From positions 310,001 to 374,000 of the forward strand of contig JAUHYQ010000002.1 in assembly GCA_030426355.1 (NCBI GenBank): 64,000 nt of DNA. The letters run 5' to 3'. Both the position numbers and the translations under genes were made by a program. The stretch comes from Gammaproteobacteria bacterium (GTDB taxonomy: Bacteria; Pseudomonadota; Gammaproteobacteria; Steroidobacterales; GCA-2729495). Positions 8,990-17,345 of this stretch are shown here, one piece after another (the stretch's first letter is position 1; each line of letters opens with the position of its first letter). A model generated the notes under the pieces. That model worked only from the letters and a program-made list of their open reading frames with translations, searched no databases and had not been told where the DNA came from.

Positions 8990-10551
8990 CTCCTGCTGCG
9001 CTTATCTCTGAACTTCGTAACATTGCTGGTGAAGCAGCGGTTGCCGACGATACCGACACGCTGGCTTTAATGGGTGCCGATGCGCACACAGCAGGCTGTT
9101 TACCGGTCGTTGTGATCAGACCGGACAGTCCGGCAGCTCTGTCGAAGTGCGTGGCATTAGCAACCGGTAACGGTTACTCCGTCGCCCCGCGCGGCGGCGG
9201 GCTGAGTTATACCGGCGGATATATCCCTCAAAACGACAGCACGATGGTAGTGGATACATCCGGACTGAATCGCATTCTTGCTATCAATGAGCAGGACATG
9301 ACGATAACCGTCGAGTGTGGCGTAACGTGGGCGCAAATATATGCAGCGTTGGAACCGCTCGGGTTGCGCTTGCCGTTCTTTGGGACTTTTTCCGGTGCGG
9401 GTGCAACGGTTGGCGGCGGGCTGAGTCACGGTGCCTTGTTCTTTGGTTCGGCCCGCTATGGCGCGGCTGCCGACATCGTTGTGAGCCTGGACGTCGTGTT
9501 GGCCAATGGCCAGATATTGAAAACCGGGCAGGCCTCATTGGAGGCACCCAATATACCGGTATTTCGTTCATTCGGCCCCGATCTGACCGGCTTATTTGTG
9601 CATGACGGCGGTACGCTTGGAATCAAGTCATCGGCGACGTTGCGGCTTATCGTAAAGCCCACTCACACCGAGTTCGCGAGTTTCGCATTTAAAGATGTGG
9701 TATCAGCCAGTCAGGCATTGAGCGAGATTGCCAGGCACGATCTTCCCGAAGAGATATTTGTGCTTGACCCTGCCGAGACAGACGATCTGCAAATTGATTT
9801 TGAATCGATGGCTCGTTCGGCGACCGCGGTGGGTAAAGCGGCGGCCGGGCCGCTGCAATCGTTGCGCCGGCTCCTTTCGTTGGCCAAAGCAGGTACGCAT
9901 GTCATACCGAAAGGCCATTACTCGCTGCATATGACGATGGGTGGTCGACAAGCAGCTGCGGTGATGGATGACTTACGACGCGCACGCAAGATCGCCGAAC
10001 AATTCGGGGGGGTCAGAGTAACGCCCAGTATCCCCATGGTCGCGCGCGCAGATTTGTTTGCCAATCTCAACGGTATTGTGAAACCCAGTGGTTCGCGCTG
10101 GGCTGCGGTGAACGCCAAGCTGGCGCATTCGCGATCCGTGCCATTGATCAAGGCCGCGGAGGCCATGCTGGATTCCTTTGCTGCACGGATGGCCGAACAC
10201 GGCGTTACTTGTACCCGGCTGGTATCGGCAGTTTTTAATCATTGTTTCAGCTATGAACTGGTGTTTCATTGGCATGACGAGTGGTTGCCGATTCATCGGG
10301 CCGCTGCAGACCCTGACTATTTGCAGAAGATTATTGAACCGGCGGCAAACCATGAAGCGCGCGCATTGGTCGACGAGCTGCGGCAGGCGACCGTGCAGTT
10401 GTTCGCTGAATTCGGGGCTGCGTCTAACCAAATCGGCAGAACCTACCCGTACCTTTCGGTTATGCGACCGGTGCCGGTGGCGTTGTTAAAAACAATCAAA
10501 CAGCACCTTGATCCGGATAACCTGATGAACCCAGGTGTCTTGGAATTTTAG
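8986..10551 (+). CDS. FAD-binding oxidoreductase (VAO/GlcD family)
   Basis: A 521-residue flavoenzyme of the vanillyl-alcohol-oxidase/PCMH family. The N-terminal FAD domain has the motifs PRGGGLSYTGGYIPQ (about residue 67) and GAGATVGGGLSHGALFFGS (about residue 137). The cap domain follows, and the typical C-terminal HLDPDNLMNPGVL closes it. The family includes glycolate and lactate dehydrogenases and aryl-alcohol oxidases; the substrate cannot be read from sequence. It has no signal peptide. Overlapping start/stop codons couple it to the upstream membrane protein. Confidence 0.88.
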   Translation: MTPAALISELRNIAGEAAVADDTDTLALMGADAHTAGCLPVVVIRPDSPAALSKCVALATGNGYSVAPRGGGLSYTGGYIPQNDSTMVVDTSGLNRILAINEQDMTITVECGVTWAQIYAALEPLGLRLPFFGTFSGAGATVGGGLSHGALFFGSARYGAAADIVVSLDVVLANGQILKTGQASLEAPNIPVFRSFGPDLTGLFVHDGGTLGIKSSATLRLIVKPTHTEFASFAFKDVVSASQALSEIARHDLPEEIFVLDPAETDDLQIDFESMARSATAVGKAAAGPLQSLRRLLSLAKAGTHVIPKGHYSLHMTMGGRQAAAVMDDLRRARKIAEQFGGVRVTPSIPMVARADLFANLNGIVKPSGSRWAAVNAKLAHSRSVPLIKAAEAMLDSFAARMAEHGVTCTRLVSAVFNHCFSYELVFHWHDEWLPIHRAAADPDYLQKIIEPAANHEARALVDELRQATVQLFAEFGAASNQIGRTYPYLSVMRPVPVALLKTIKQHLDPDNLMNPGVLEF

Positions 10552-10584
10552 GCGCTGGAACCCATTGCATATTGAGAACTCATC

Positions 10585-10890
10585 ATGGAAAAACTCTATA
10601 CGATTATTTGTCATGACAAACCAGATGTGACACCTGTACGCAAGCAAAAGCTCCTCGAACATCTGGCGCATATCGAAAAAGTGATGAATGAGATTGCAGT
10701 CGCGGGCCCGCTCTATGACGAAGAAGAGAATTTTGTGGGTTCTTTACTCGTCGTAAAGGCCGATACGGCTGCCGCAGCCCGTGAATTTCTGGAGCAAGAC
10801 CCCTACTATCAAGCCGGCATCTGGAAGGGCATAGAGATTCGTCGCCTCAGCAGTGTTGCCGGTGAGTGGGTTGGCGGCAAGACATGGTAA
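10585..10890 (+). CDS. YciI-like (dimeric alpha/beta barrel) protein
   Basis: A 101-residue protein with the YCII-related domain: MEKLYTIICHDKP at the start, RKQKLLEHLAHIEK, a GPL turn, and FLEQDPYYQAGIW near the end. The fold is a dimeric ferredoxin-like barrel found in small putative enzymes. It follows the FAD oxidase by 33 bases in the same direction and is likely co-transcribed. No substrate is known for most members. Confidence 0.85.
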   Translation: MEKLYTIICHDKPDVTPVRKQKLLEHLAHIEKVMNEIAVAGPLYDEEENFVGSLLVVKADTAAAAREFLEQDPYYQAGIWKGIEIRRLSSVAGEWVGGKTW

Positions 10891-10985
10891 GTATCACTTG
10901 GCCATGACGACAGAATGATCGATCGATATTCGGTATTATCGCTTCGAGCCTGAAAATTTAGCCCAATTGCCATGGGGGTGCTGAG

Positions 10986-12038
10986 ATGATCAAGCCTTGG
11001 CGTGCGACCTGTATGCAGGTGTATTGCAATCTCGTCAACAGCGCGAGCGATCGTGCCGAGGCGATGGTGATCATGAACCGCTCGATCGACCGTTGGATTG
11101 AGCTCTTGCGAGGGGTAGCGCGGCAGGGGCCACCGCAACTCGCACTGTTTCCGGAATTTGCACTGACAGGGTTTCCGCTCACCGAAAGCGCCGCCGAGTG
11201 GCTCGACAAGGCGTGTATCGATATCCCGGGCCCGGAAACCGAGCGTCTGCAGCGCGAGGCGCAGAACCTGAAAATCTGGATTGGCGCGAATGCCTACGAG
11301 CGTGATGCAAGCTGGCCGGGCCGTTATTTCAACTGCTGCTTTTTGATCAGCCCTTCCGGTGACATCGTGCTGAAGTACCGTCGCATCAATACTGTTTTTA
11401 CAGCGTCCCCGCACGACTTCATGGAAGAGTACCTGGAGCGTTACGGCATCGAAGGTACGTTTCCGGTCGCCAAAACAGAACTCGGCAATATCGCCATGAT
11501 GCCTTGCGGCGAGATCATGTACCCCGAAGCCGCGCGCATGTTCATGCTGCGCGGTGCCGAAGTACTGCTGCACCCGACCTCGGATCACGGTGCATCGGAC
11601 ATGTGGAGTTGGGAATCTGCGAAGAAGACCCGCGCGTCGGAAAACATGATGTACCTGATCTCGGCCAACCAGACCGGGCTGATCGGCGGCCAGTTGCCGC
11701 AGGGCCAGACCGCGGGCCATTCGAAAATCTACGATTGGGACGGGCGCATACTCTCTAATACCGGCAGCCCGGGCGAGTCCACCGTGTGCTCCGACTGGAT
11801 TGACGTTGAGGCACTGCGCCGCGTGCGTTCGCTGCCCGGATCCGGCAACCGGCTGCTGCGTCAGCGTCTGGACATCTACCGGCCGTTGTACAACCAGACG
11901 ACGCTCTACCCGCCGAACAGTTTTGCCGATGTACCGATGGATTCGCGCGAGCGCATTCTGGAAGTGCAGCGGCAGGCTTTCGACAACCTGGTAAGAGCAG
12001 GCGTGATTACACCGCCGGCAGATTATTCAGGCGAATAG
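10986..12038 (+). CDS. Nitrilase-superfamily carbon-nitrogen hydrolase
   Basis: A 350-residue hydrolase carrying the full Glu-Lys-Cys triad of the nitrilase superfamily: E57 in LFPEFALTGF, K130 in LKYRRINT and C174 in MMPCGEIMYPE. These enzymes hydrolyse nitriles, amides or N-carbamoyl compounds through a thioimidate or acyl-enzyme on cysteine. A Gly-Glu after the catalytic cysteine and length near 350 are closer to aliphatic amidase/formamidase-like branches than to true nitrilases, but the substrate remains open. It has no signal peptide. The next gene starts one base after its stop. Confidence 0.85.
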   Translation: MIKPWRATCMQVYCNLVNSASDRAEAMVIMNRSIDRWIELLRGVARQGPPQLALFPEFALTGFPLTESAAEWLDKACIDIPGPETERLQREAQNLKIWIGANAYERDASWPGRYFNCCFLISPSGDIVLKYRRINTVFTASPHDFMEEYLERYGIEGTFPVAKTELGNIAMMPCGEIMYPEAARMFMLRGAEVLLHPTSDHGASDMWSWESAKKTRASENMMYLISANQTGLIGGQLPQGQTAGHSKIYDWDGRILSNTGSPGESTVCSDWIDVEALRRVRSLPGSGNRLLRQRLDIYRPLYNQTTLYPPNSFADVPMDSRERILEVQRQAFDNLVRAGVITPPADYSGE

Positions 12039-12039
12039 T

Positions 12040-12720
12040 GTGCTGACCCGGCGCGAACTGCTGTTGTCGGTCGGGGCGATGGCCCTGCCGCTGTCGGTTG
12101 CAGCGCATGGCGCTACGCGTTTGGGTATATTGCAGAGCCGGTCGCCGTTTATGGATGAACACGACCTGCGCGGAGCGCGCGCACGCGCGTTCGCTGCCTA
12201 CCGTGTGCTGCTCCGGCGCAGCGTGGAACAACATGGCCCGCTCGACTGGCTGGCGGGCGGCGCGTTTCCGTTCTCCGGACCGGGGCCGTTTCGGGCTCTT
12301 GAACGCGTGGCACTTACCGAACGAAGCGAAGAAGTGCGATGGCTTGCCTCTTTCGCGCGAAACCATGGCTTGCAGCTGTCTCTTGGAGCCTGGTGGTCAG
12401 AGCCCGGCCAAACAGTCGTGCCGCGACTGCTGATATTTGATCGCGACGGTGGGTATGAGGTACGCCACCTGCATTTGACGGCTGCGATCACAGGGTTGCA
12501 TTTCGAACTGCCGCAACGCCGTGAAGTATCGCCGGGCGACCTGGCCGCGATGTGCCGGCAGCGGCGCAGCTGCGGCGTTCGAATCGAGATGCTGTCCGGG
12601 CCGCCTGCGCCGCCGGGCGCAGCTTCGACCTCAGCCGGAAGTTTCATTGTCGGGCCGGATGGCGTCGTGCTGGCCAAAGCCGACGGACACACCGAGGCTT
12701 GCCTGGTGGCGACGGTGTAG
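12040..12720 (+). CDS. Exported nitrilase-like protein, apparently inactive
   Basis: A 226-residue protein beginning with a twin-arginine-like leader (LTRRELLLSVGAMALPLSVA). The body keeps the rhythm of a nitrilase domain (RLGILQSR, then WLASFARNHGLQLSLGAW, LLIFDRDG, and FIVGPDGVVLAKADG near the end). I cannot find a catalytic Glu-Lys-Cys set at matching positions, and it is shorter than its neighbour. It starts at GTG 12040, right after the nitrilase stop, so the two are coupled. It could be a partner or a degenerate paralogue; similarity is judged by eye only. Confidence 0.55.
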   Translation: MLTRRELLLSVGAMALPLSVAAHGATRLGILQSRSPFMDEHDLRGARARAFAAYRVLLRRSVEQHGPLDWLAGGAFPFSGPGPFRALERVALTERSEEVRWLASFARNHGLQLSLGAWWSEPGQTVVPRLLIFDRDGGYEVRHLHLTAAITGLHFELPQRREVSPGDLAAMCRQRRSCGVRIEMLSGPPAPPGAASTSAGSFIVGPDGVVLAKADGHTEACLVATV

Positions 12721-12783
12721 ACAACTACTAATGGGTCAGGTTGAGTAGATTTCAATCTCCAGCCCATATTTGCGAGCCATCGC

Positions 12784-12990
12784 CTAGGCGCTTTGCTGAT
12801 TGATCCAGTCGACAGCAGCGACCTGAGCGGCCTCGGCCTCTTGCGCAGAGATCTTGTTGCGCATCATAGAGAGATTTTCATTCGCATTGGGTTCGCCCTG
12901 CATGCTCGCTAGCAACCAAAGGCGATAGCGTTCGGCGTTGCCACCTTCTGTTCGAGCGCGCAACGCTTCAAAATTTTCTGTTGTTTTCAT
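12784..12990 (-). CDS. Small protein resembling the tail of Sel1-repeat proteins
   Basis: A 68-residue protein. Its core (RYRLWLLASMQGEPNANEN, then MRNKISAQEAEAAQVAA) matches the last repeat and C-terminal motif that close many Sel1-like repeat proteins, where a phrase like W..LAA.QG..A is followed by MTP.Q.AEAQ.LA. Only that single unit is present. It is either a free-standing mini-protein or the surviving 3' end of a longer gene. No strong ribosome-binding site is visible before the ATG. Confidence 0.5.
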   Translation of the reverse strand: MKTTENFEALRARTEGGNAERYRLWLLASMQGEPNANENLSMMRNKISAQEAEAAQVAAVDWINQQSA

Positions 12991-13025
12991 ATCGGCAGTG
13001 TATGCGCAGCGCCATCAACGTGGGC

Positions 13026-13292
13026 TCAGAAGTCATTGAGCGAACGCTTACTTTTCGCGCGCTTTTTCACAGAGGCCGCCACTGCTTTGGGTCGAGTGTT
13101 CGCGAGCGGCACGCCCGCCTTGACCGCTGTCTTAACGGCTGCAAGACGTTTCTGGCTGTAGGCGATTTTCTGCGTCCTGCTGGCAATGGCTCGATCAACC
13201 CGCTCCAGAGCCGCTTCAGCTGACAAGTCGCCCGCTTCCAGCCGCTCGAGCAGGGCTTCTTTCTGTTCTTCAAGTTGGGCAAGGGTGGGCAT
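13026..13292 (-). CDS. Small coiled-coil, lysine-rich hypothetical protein
   Basis: An 88-residue protein. Residues 1-55 look like a helical coiled coil (LAQLEEQKEALLERLEAG and onward), followed by a basic Ala/Lys-rich tail (VKKRAKSKRSL). The start at 13292 (MPTLAQL) is preferred to an upstream ATG because the extension has no such character. The basic tail could bind nucleic acid, but no family is recognised. Confidence 0.45.
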   Translation of the reverse strand: MPTLAQLEEQKEALLERLEAGDLSAEAALERVDRAIASRTQKIAYSQKRLAAVKTAVKAGVPLANTRPKAVAASVKKRAKSKRSLNDF

Positions 13293-13410
13293 GGCGATAT
13301 TATGAATGAGGCGTCGGCAGAATTGCCAATGAGGAAAGGAGGGTGGTGCAAATTCATTAGGCATTGTGCCTGCCCATATATATGTGCCTTGGTTGAGTTT
13401 CTGATTGACC

Positions 13411-13446
13411 GTTTGCTATGCTGCGCTAGCGCTTTGGGAAAAGTCT
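13411..13446 (+). promoter_or_regulatory. Promoter-like block shared by island units (copy 0)
   Basis: The block contains TATGCT at 13417-13422 and CGCTTTGGGA just downstream, matching the blocks ahead of the genes at 14514 and 19649. TTGAGT at 13393-13398 lies 18 bases before TATGCT and would serve as a -35 box. This copy has no tRNA-Pro fragment upstream of it. Confidence 0.5.
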
Positions 13447-13448
13447 AA

Positions 13449-14201
13449 ATGAGAAAAACAATAGTACTTGCGCTTTTATTGACCTTGTCCTCGGTTAATG
13501 CCGACGATCTTGAATGCGACGGATGCGTTCACGCTGAAGATATCCGCGGTCAGGCCGTTACCACTCAGAAGCTCAGAAAAGGAGCGGTTACCGAGGGCAA
13601 GCTGGCGCCCGAGGTTCAGCGCAAATTAAATGGACTGGTGGTGACCGACGGAGTGGGGCGAAAGCTGCCCATAGAGTTGGGCTATGTCGGTTCGGATATG
13701 GCTCAGGGCTACTACCGACTGGACGATGGCGGCATTGTGCCCATTAGTATTTCACGGTGGTTGCCGGATCAGCCTCATCAGATTTTTGGGGTTCCCTGGC
13801 CAGGTTACTCAGCAATTACGCCTGGTTACCCACCGGGGCCAGCCATATTTTTTACCGGCGCGGGTTGTACCGGCAGACCTTTCATGGCGAGCTACTTTGA
13901 TCAAATCGCACGCCCTCTATTTCCATTGATTTTGATGGTTGATCCGGCGGCTCCTAACCGATCCAGGCTGGTGTTTCGCATTGGCGAACGAGTGAATGAG
14001 CAATTAGACGCGGTGTCGCGTCTGGATAGTTACTACGGGTGTACCGAAATCGATCCTGACAGCCCTTATCCGTATTTGTCGGACAACGATATTGCGCGAA
14101 TTCAGTACGGTAATGGGGCCCTTCTTGAGCCTGAGTTTATTGATATAACTCTGGTAACCTCGTTCGCCTGGATTCCACCACTGACCATCTCGACACAGTA
14201 A
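13449..14201 (+). CDS. Secreted protein with a GAVTxxKLAP motif (paralogue A)
   Basis: A 250-residue exported protein. After a signal peptide (MRKTIVLALLLTLSSVNA) the mature N-terminus has a CDGCVH cysteine pair and the repeat-like phrase QAVTTQKLRKGAVTEGKLAP, a pattern also seen in phage tail-fibre and surface-fibre stalks. The remainder has paired cysteines (GCTG, YGCTEI) and no recognised domain. The gene at 14514 is a full-length paralogue with the same start region and cysteine placement. It is the only gene of what looks like a left-truncated island unit. Confidence 0.7.
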   Translation: MRKTIVLALLLTLSSVNADDLECDGCVHAEDIRGQAVTTQKLRKGAVTEGKLAPEVQRKLNGLVVTDGVGRKLPIELGYVGSDMAQGYYRLDDGGIVPISISRWLPDQPHQIFGVPWPGYSAITPGYPPGPAIFFTGAGCTGRPFMASYFDQIARPLFPLILMVDPAAPNRSRLVFRIGERVNEQLDAVSRLDSYYGCTEIDPDSPYPYLSDNDIARIQYGNGALLEPEFIDITLVTSFAWIPPLTISTQ

Positions 14202-14254
14202 AGCTGTTTGCTCAGGCTCTCTTAGGGAGTTGTCCGGAGATGTCTTGTCGGTCA

Positions 14255-14329
14255 TGTGACCTCACCGTGACCACAGCAATCTGCCAGACACACCAAACCA
14301 GCATTCAAAGCCTAAGTATCTGAACAGAT
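14255..14329 (+). repeat. Unit right-end repeat, copy 1
   Basis: About 75 bases beginning TGTGACCTCACCGTGACCAC and ending CCTAAGTATCTGAA, directly abutting a tRNA-Pro fragment. The same sequence stands at 29155-29229 next to the intact tRNA-Pro, and a shortened copy is at 27776-27830. Confidence 0.8.
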
Positions 14330-14374
14330 TGATCGGGGTGAGAGGATTTGAACCTCCGGCCCCTGCCTCCCGAA
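14330..14374 (-). repeat. tRNA-Pro(CGG) 3'-half fragment (att-like), copy 1
   Basis: It is identical to the tRNA-Pro gene at 29230-29306 from the anticodon loop (TTCGGG) to the discriminator base, except that the CCA end reads TCA. The 5' half is absent, so it cannot be a functional tRNA. A break in the anticodon loop with the 3' half kept is the usual geometry of tyrosine-recombinase attachment sites at tRNA genes. Confidence 0.85.
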
Positions 14375-14512
14375 ACCGTTCAACACCTGAGGAGCCTTAC
14401 CCGAACAGGGTGTCAGAGCCGCTGGATCGATACTTTCCACGCCGGCGAGTGAGCGTGCTGTGACTGGAATATTCCGTTTGGTATGCTATTCAGGCGCTTT
14501 GGGAGGGCGCCT
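14375..14512 (+). promoter_or_regulatory. Shared unit leader and promoter-like block (copy 1)
   Basis: The first ~100 bases after the tRNA fragment match those at 19392-19495, including GAGGAGCCTTACCCGAACAG and a small ACCC..GGGT hairpin. Further on, TTTGGTATGCT (14477-14487) and GGCGCTTTGGGAGGGCGCC (14493-14511) form the block common to all three first genes; the latter is an inverted repeat. The coding start follows at 14514. Confidence 0.65.
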
Positions 14513-14513
14513 A

Positions 14514-15167
14514 ATGAGAACAGCAATATTCTTGATGCTTCTTGCTGCGGCTTCCGCCATTGTCGCCGACGACCTTCAGTGCAACGGCTGTGTGCATACC
14601 GATGATATTCGCAATCAGGCGGTAACGACGCAAAAGATCCAGAAGGGTGCAGTCACCGAGGGCAAGCTTGCGCCCAAAGTTCTTCACAAAATGAAACGGC
14701 CGATAGTGAGAGACGGCGTGGGACGGGAGTTGCCGTTTTATGTGCTTGAAGTGTCCGGCCAGTTCTCTAACTTTGGCGTTGGCGGCTTGTATACCCTTGA
14801 TACTGGAGAAGTATTTCCGCTGATCGTTACGGGCAGTGACTTTTCGTTGCAGAGTCATCTGTCTTGGGTATATTTCGATGGGCCGGATTGCACTGGCAAC
14901 GGGTTCTTCGGTCCTCAAGTTAATGAAAGCACTCTGTATAAGGCAGGTATCATTCGGGACCCTCTGCCGTCACGGCGTTCATTCAGGGTATATCGCCTAG
15001 GGCAGCAAGTGGCGGTTACGCCAACGCTTTTGTCAGTGGTGCAAAACGGCAGTGAATGCGTTGAAATTATTTCGGTGTTATTTCCAGGGTACTGGGTAAA
15101 TGTGTTTGAGGCGGTCAAAGGTGAGCTTATAAAGTGGCAGCCACCCTATAGGGTTGAAGTGCCGTGA
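14514..15167 (+). CDS. Secreted protein with a GAVTxxKLAP motif (paralogue B)
   Basis: A 217-residue exported protein. The signal peptide is about residues 1-18, then DDLQCNGCVH and QAVTTQKIQKGAVTEGKLAP, nearly the same as paralogue A at 13449. C-terminal halves align more loosely but keep a DCTGNGFF-type cysteine turn and a late ECVEI. The start at 14514 is chosen over 14460 because it opens the signal peptide and matches the paralogue. An attC-like site follows its stop, so it is the first cassette-like gene of unit 1. Confidence 0.7.
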   Translation: MRTAIFLMLLAAASAIVADDLQCNGCVHTDDIRNQAVTTQKIQKGAVTEGKLAPKVLHKMKRPIVRDGVGRELPFYVLEVSGQFSNFGVGGLYTLDTGEVFPLIVTGSDFSLQSHLSWVYFDGPDCTGNGFFGPQVNESTLYKAGIIRDPLPSRRSFRVYRLGQQVAVTPTLLSVVQNGSECVEIISVLFPGYWVNVFEAVKGELIKWQPPYRVEVP

Positions 15168-15238
15168 TTGCGCAAACCGCTCCCTTCGGTCTCCGGACGC
15201 CTGGCTTCCCCAGCCACTTGTGCCTAGGGCGTTATATG
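15160..15238 (+). other. attC-like recombination site 1
   Basis: The right half is TGCCTAGGGCGTTAT (15221-15235), the same core as sites 5 and 6. The centre holds the CTGG/CCAG stem typical of this set. The left half is degenerate and lacks the TAACCAGTTGGGGCA consensus. Confidence 0.6.
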
Positions 15239-15967
15239 GCAACCAAATTGTTGGTAATTTCAAGCATTGCGCTGGGCATTCTAGGTTGTACAACCACAAA
15301 ACCCATGGTTCCGCGGGCTGCACCAGAGATCCCATTGGCGACTCAACCAGAAAAGTGCCGCAACTTCCCAAGTCCGTGGTACCCAGACGCTGCCGAGGCT
15401 GTGAGGCAGGAAGGTTGGGTGCACATAGAATATGGGGTAACCGCTAGCGATCGAGTTGTGAACGCAACAATTGTTGACTCAAGCCCGCAAGGAGTTTTTG
15501 AGGCAGCGGTACTTAAAGCTATCGAATTGAGCAACGAGGGCAAGCCAGAGGCTGATGCGATTCCCGTGGTCTCTGGCTGTCAACTAGCTGTCCGATTTCG
15601 GCTTGTAGAGCCTCAATTGAAGTATGCAAGTGATTTGGCTAAGTATGAAGAGTCTCAGAAGAACTGGCGGCCTACCTTCAGGGCCCAGCCATTCTATCCA
15701 CGGCAAGAAATGGAACGAGGACGAGTTGGCTGCGTAATGGTGGGCCGCTATGTAGGTTCAGATGGGCGCGTTATGGATATAGAAGTCATAAAGCAGTGGC
15801 CGAAGTCGACGCACTTTGCCAAGGCTGCAATAAAAGCTGTTGCACAGTTTCATTTTGAACCGATCAATGCAAATAGATCGCCTTCGTGGGATGCTCACAC
15901 TATTACCTTTGGTATAGATGGAATAAAGCCGGCTGGGGAGGATCTCAGTGCGAAGTGCGCCATATAA
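15236..15967 (+). CDS. Cassette lipoprotein with two TonB-C-like domains
   Basis: A 243-residue lipoprotein; the lipobox is LGILGC. Two segments resemble the TonB C-terminal fold: WYPDAAEAVRQEGWVHIEYGV at about residue 46, then PFYPRQEMERGRVGCVMVGRY near residue 155, each followed by a strand and helix pattern ending in an F..P phrase. TonB-C domains contact outer-membrane proteins; without a transmembrane helix this is not a TonB energiser. The start sits three bases into the end of attC site 1. The stop TAA is supplied by the left end of attC site 2. Confidence 0.65.
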   Translation: MATKLLVISSIALGILGCTTTKPMVPRAAPEIPLATQPEKCRNFPSPWYPDAAEAVRQEGWVHIEYGVTASDRVVNATIVDSSPQGVFEAAVLKAIELSNEGKPEADAIPVVSGCQLAVRFRLVEPQLKYASDLAKYEESQKNWRPTFRAQPFYPRQEMERGRVGCVMVGRYVGSDGRVMDIEVIKQWPKSTHFAKAAIKAVAQFHFEPINANRSPSWDAHTITFGIDGIKPAGEDLSAKCAI

Positions 15968-16042
15968 CCAGTTGGGGCAAAGGGCTCGCTTCGCGAGCGA
16001 GACGTCTGGCTTCGCTAGCCGTCCCAGCTCAAGGCGTTAGAT
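15962..16042 (+). other. attC-like recombination site 2
   Basis: The left half is TAACCAGTTGGGGCA (15965-15979) and the right core is GGCGTTAGAT, in which GTTAGAT fits GTTRRRY exactly. The centre has GCTCGCTTCGCGAGC and CTGGCTTCGCTAG hairpins. The preceding gene's stop codon is the first TAA of this site. Confidence 0.8.
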
Positions 16043-16048
16043 GGCATT

Positions 16049-16423
16049 ATGAAGCGACCAGGTGGATTCACGTTTCTGTCCCTTGTTATGGGCTGGCTGG
16101 CGATCGCCGGTCTCGCAAACGGGGGCTTGATGGTCAGCGGCTCTTTTGGCCAACTTCCCATTGTTTTAGGAATTCTAGCTGTCGGCTATGGTATCGCAGC
16201 GGGGTTCAGTGCGATTTTCCTTTGGCGCTTTATGGAATCTGCCATTGCTGCGCTTCGTAGTTGGATGGCAATATGTCTTCTCTTCATGATTACATTCGCA
16301 TATAGCTTCAGCAGCATGTTCATGGGTGCCGAAATCGGTTTGGCTGGTTTCCTACTAGTTACAGGTATTCTTTTCTTCCTTTTGGATAGATATGTGCGCG
16401 GGAAGTTTGATGTTGCCCCCTAA
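16049..16423 (+). CDS. Cassette-encoded small membrane protein
   Basis: A 124-residue protein with about four hydrophobic helices (residues 8-27, 34-57, 70-92, 97-113) and short loops. No family is recognised. It begins seven bases after attC site 2, and its stop codon lies in attC site 3, so the reading frame fills the whole cassette. Confidence 0.65.
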   Translation: MKRPGGFTFLSLVMGWLAIAGLANGGLMVSGSFGQLPIVLGILAVGYGIAAGFSAIFLWRFMESAIAALRSWMAICLLFMITFAYSFSSMFMGAEIGLAGFLLVTGILFFLLDRYVRGKFDVAP

Positions 16424-16497
16424 CAAGTTGGGGCAAACCACTCGCTGTGCTCGTTGGACGCCATGCTTCGCGTGCTGCCTGTGCCGGGGGTATTAAG
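16417..16497 (+). other. attC-like recombination site 3
   Basis: The left half TAACAAGTTGGGGCA (16421-16435) differs from the consensus by one base. The right core TATTAAGC is degenerate. The centre again forms hairpins (CATGCTTCGCGTG). Confidence 0.7.
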
Positions 16498-16507
16498 CAG
16501 GCCTATT

Positions 16508-17269
16508 ATGGAAACCCTGCTTCAGCCAGAGACAAAATACCCTCGCCTATACAGCGAGTGGCAGGTTGGGTTCAGCGTAGTGCTTGCCGGACCACTTGCC
16601 GGTGGCTGGCTTCTTCGACGTAACTTTCAGGAGTTGGGCGAAACCACAAGGGCACGAAACGCTCTTATCGCATCTCTGGCAATCACAGTCGCCCTTGCTT
16701 TACTGCCACTGCCGACCGACGTATCGCCAAATATCGTCTCGATACCAATAGCACTCGGCTTTCTGTTCGCATACAAAAAGCTTATGGGCTCTCGTTACGA
16801 GGATGAACTGGAAAGAGGCGGTGTGAAGCAGGGCTTCTGGAAAACGTTCGGGGTCGCGGTCTTCAGTATTCCATTCACAGTCGCGATTGTTATTTTCGTG
16901 ATGCTGCTGATACCGGTTCCGCCTATAAACAATGTTAGGTATGAGAACAATTTTATTTACTACGAGCAAAACGCAAAGCGAGAAGACGCTGAAGCGCTTG
17001 CCAATATGCTACGAAGACTCGATGTCCTCAGCGCCCAATCAGAATGGGCGATTACACTCTCTTTCCCTCGCTTTGCTCCGGACAGAGTGATTATCGAATT
17101 TCCCGTTGCCGAAGCGCCTGAGAAGAACAGCGAGATGGATCAAGCATTCAAATTTCTTCAGGGCAACCTAGCTTCTACGTTATATTCTGACAAGAGCGAA
17201 GTATGGATATCGCTAACAGATCCGTTTGGGTTTCATCTGGTGCGTATACCGAATGACGATTCGGCTTAA
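16508..17269 (+). CDS. Cassette-encoded membrane protein of unknown function
   Basis: A 253-residue protein. Hydrophobic helices lie at about residues 20-37, 55-72, 74-90 and 117-140, followed by a soluble C-terminal domain of about 110 residues. The start at 16508 (METLLQPE) is preferred to 16454, which lies inside attC site 3. No family is recognised. Confidence 0.6.
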   Translation: METLLQPETKYPRLYSEWQVGFSVVLAGPLAGGWLLRRNFQELGETTRARNALIASLAITVALALLPLPTDVSPNIVSIPIALGFLFAYKKLMGSRYEDELERGGVKQGFWKTFGVAVFSIPFTVAIVIFVMLLIPVPPINNVRYENNFIYYEQNAKREDAEALANMLRRLDVLSAQSEWAITLSFPRFAPDRVIIEFPVAEAPEKNSEMDQAFKFLQGNLASTLYSDKSEVWISLTDPFGFHLVRIPNDDSA

Positions 17270-17341
17270 TCAGCTCGGGCATTTGCTCGCTGACTTTCGC
17301 CGGATGCCCGACTCACTCTGCCGCCAACTAGGGCATTAGTT
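17265..17341 (+). other. attC-like recombination site 4
   Basis: TTAATCAGCTCGGGCA on the left and CTAGGGCATTAGTT on the right are diverged forms of the conserved halves, at the expected ~75 base spacing between neighbouring genes. Confidence 0.6.
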
Positions 17342-17345
17342 TTTT

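Noticed and set aside
10809-11720. A 303-codon reverse-strand frame
   Set aside because: It lies antisense to the nitrilase with its complete catalytic triad, and has no recognisable protein features.
14330-14374. A second tRNA-Pro gene
   Set aside because: Only the 3' half is present; the bases before the anticodon loop cannot form the D arm or the 5' acceptor strand, and CCA is mutated.
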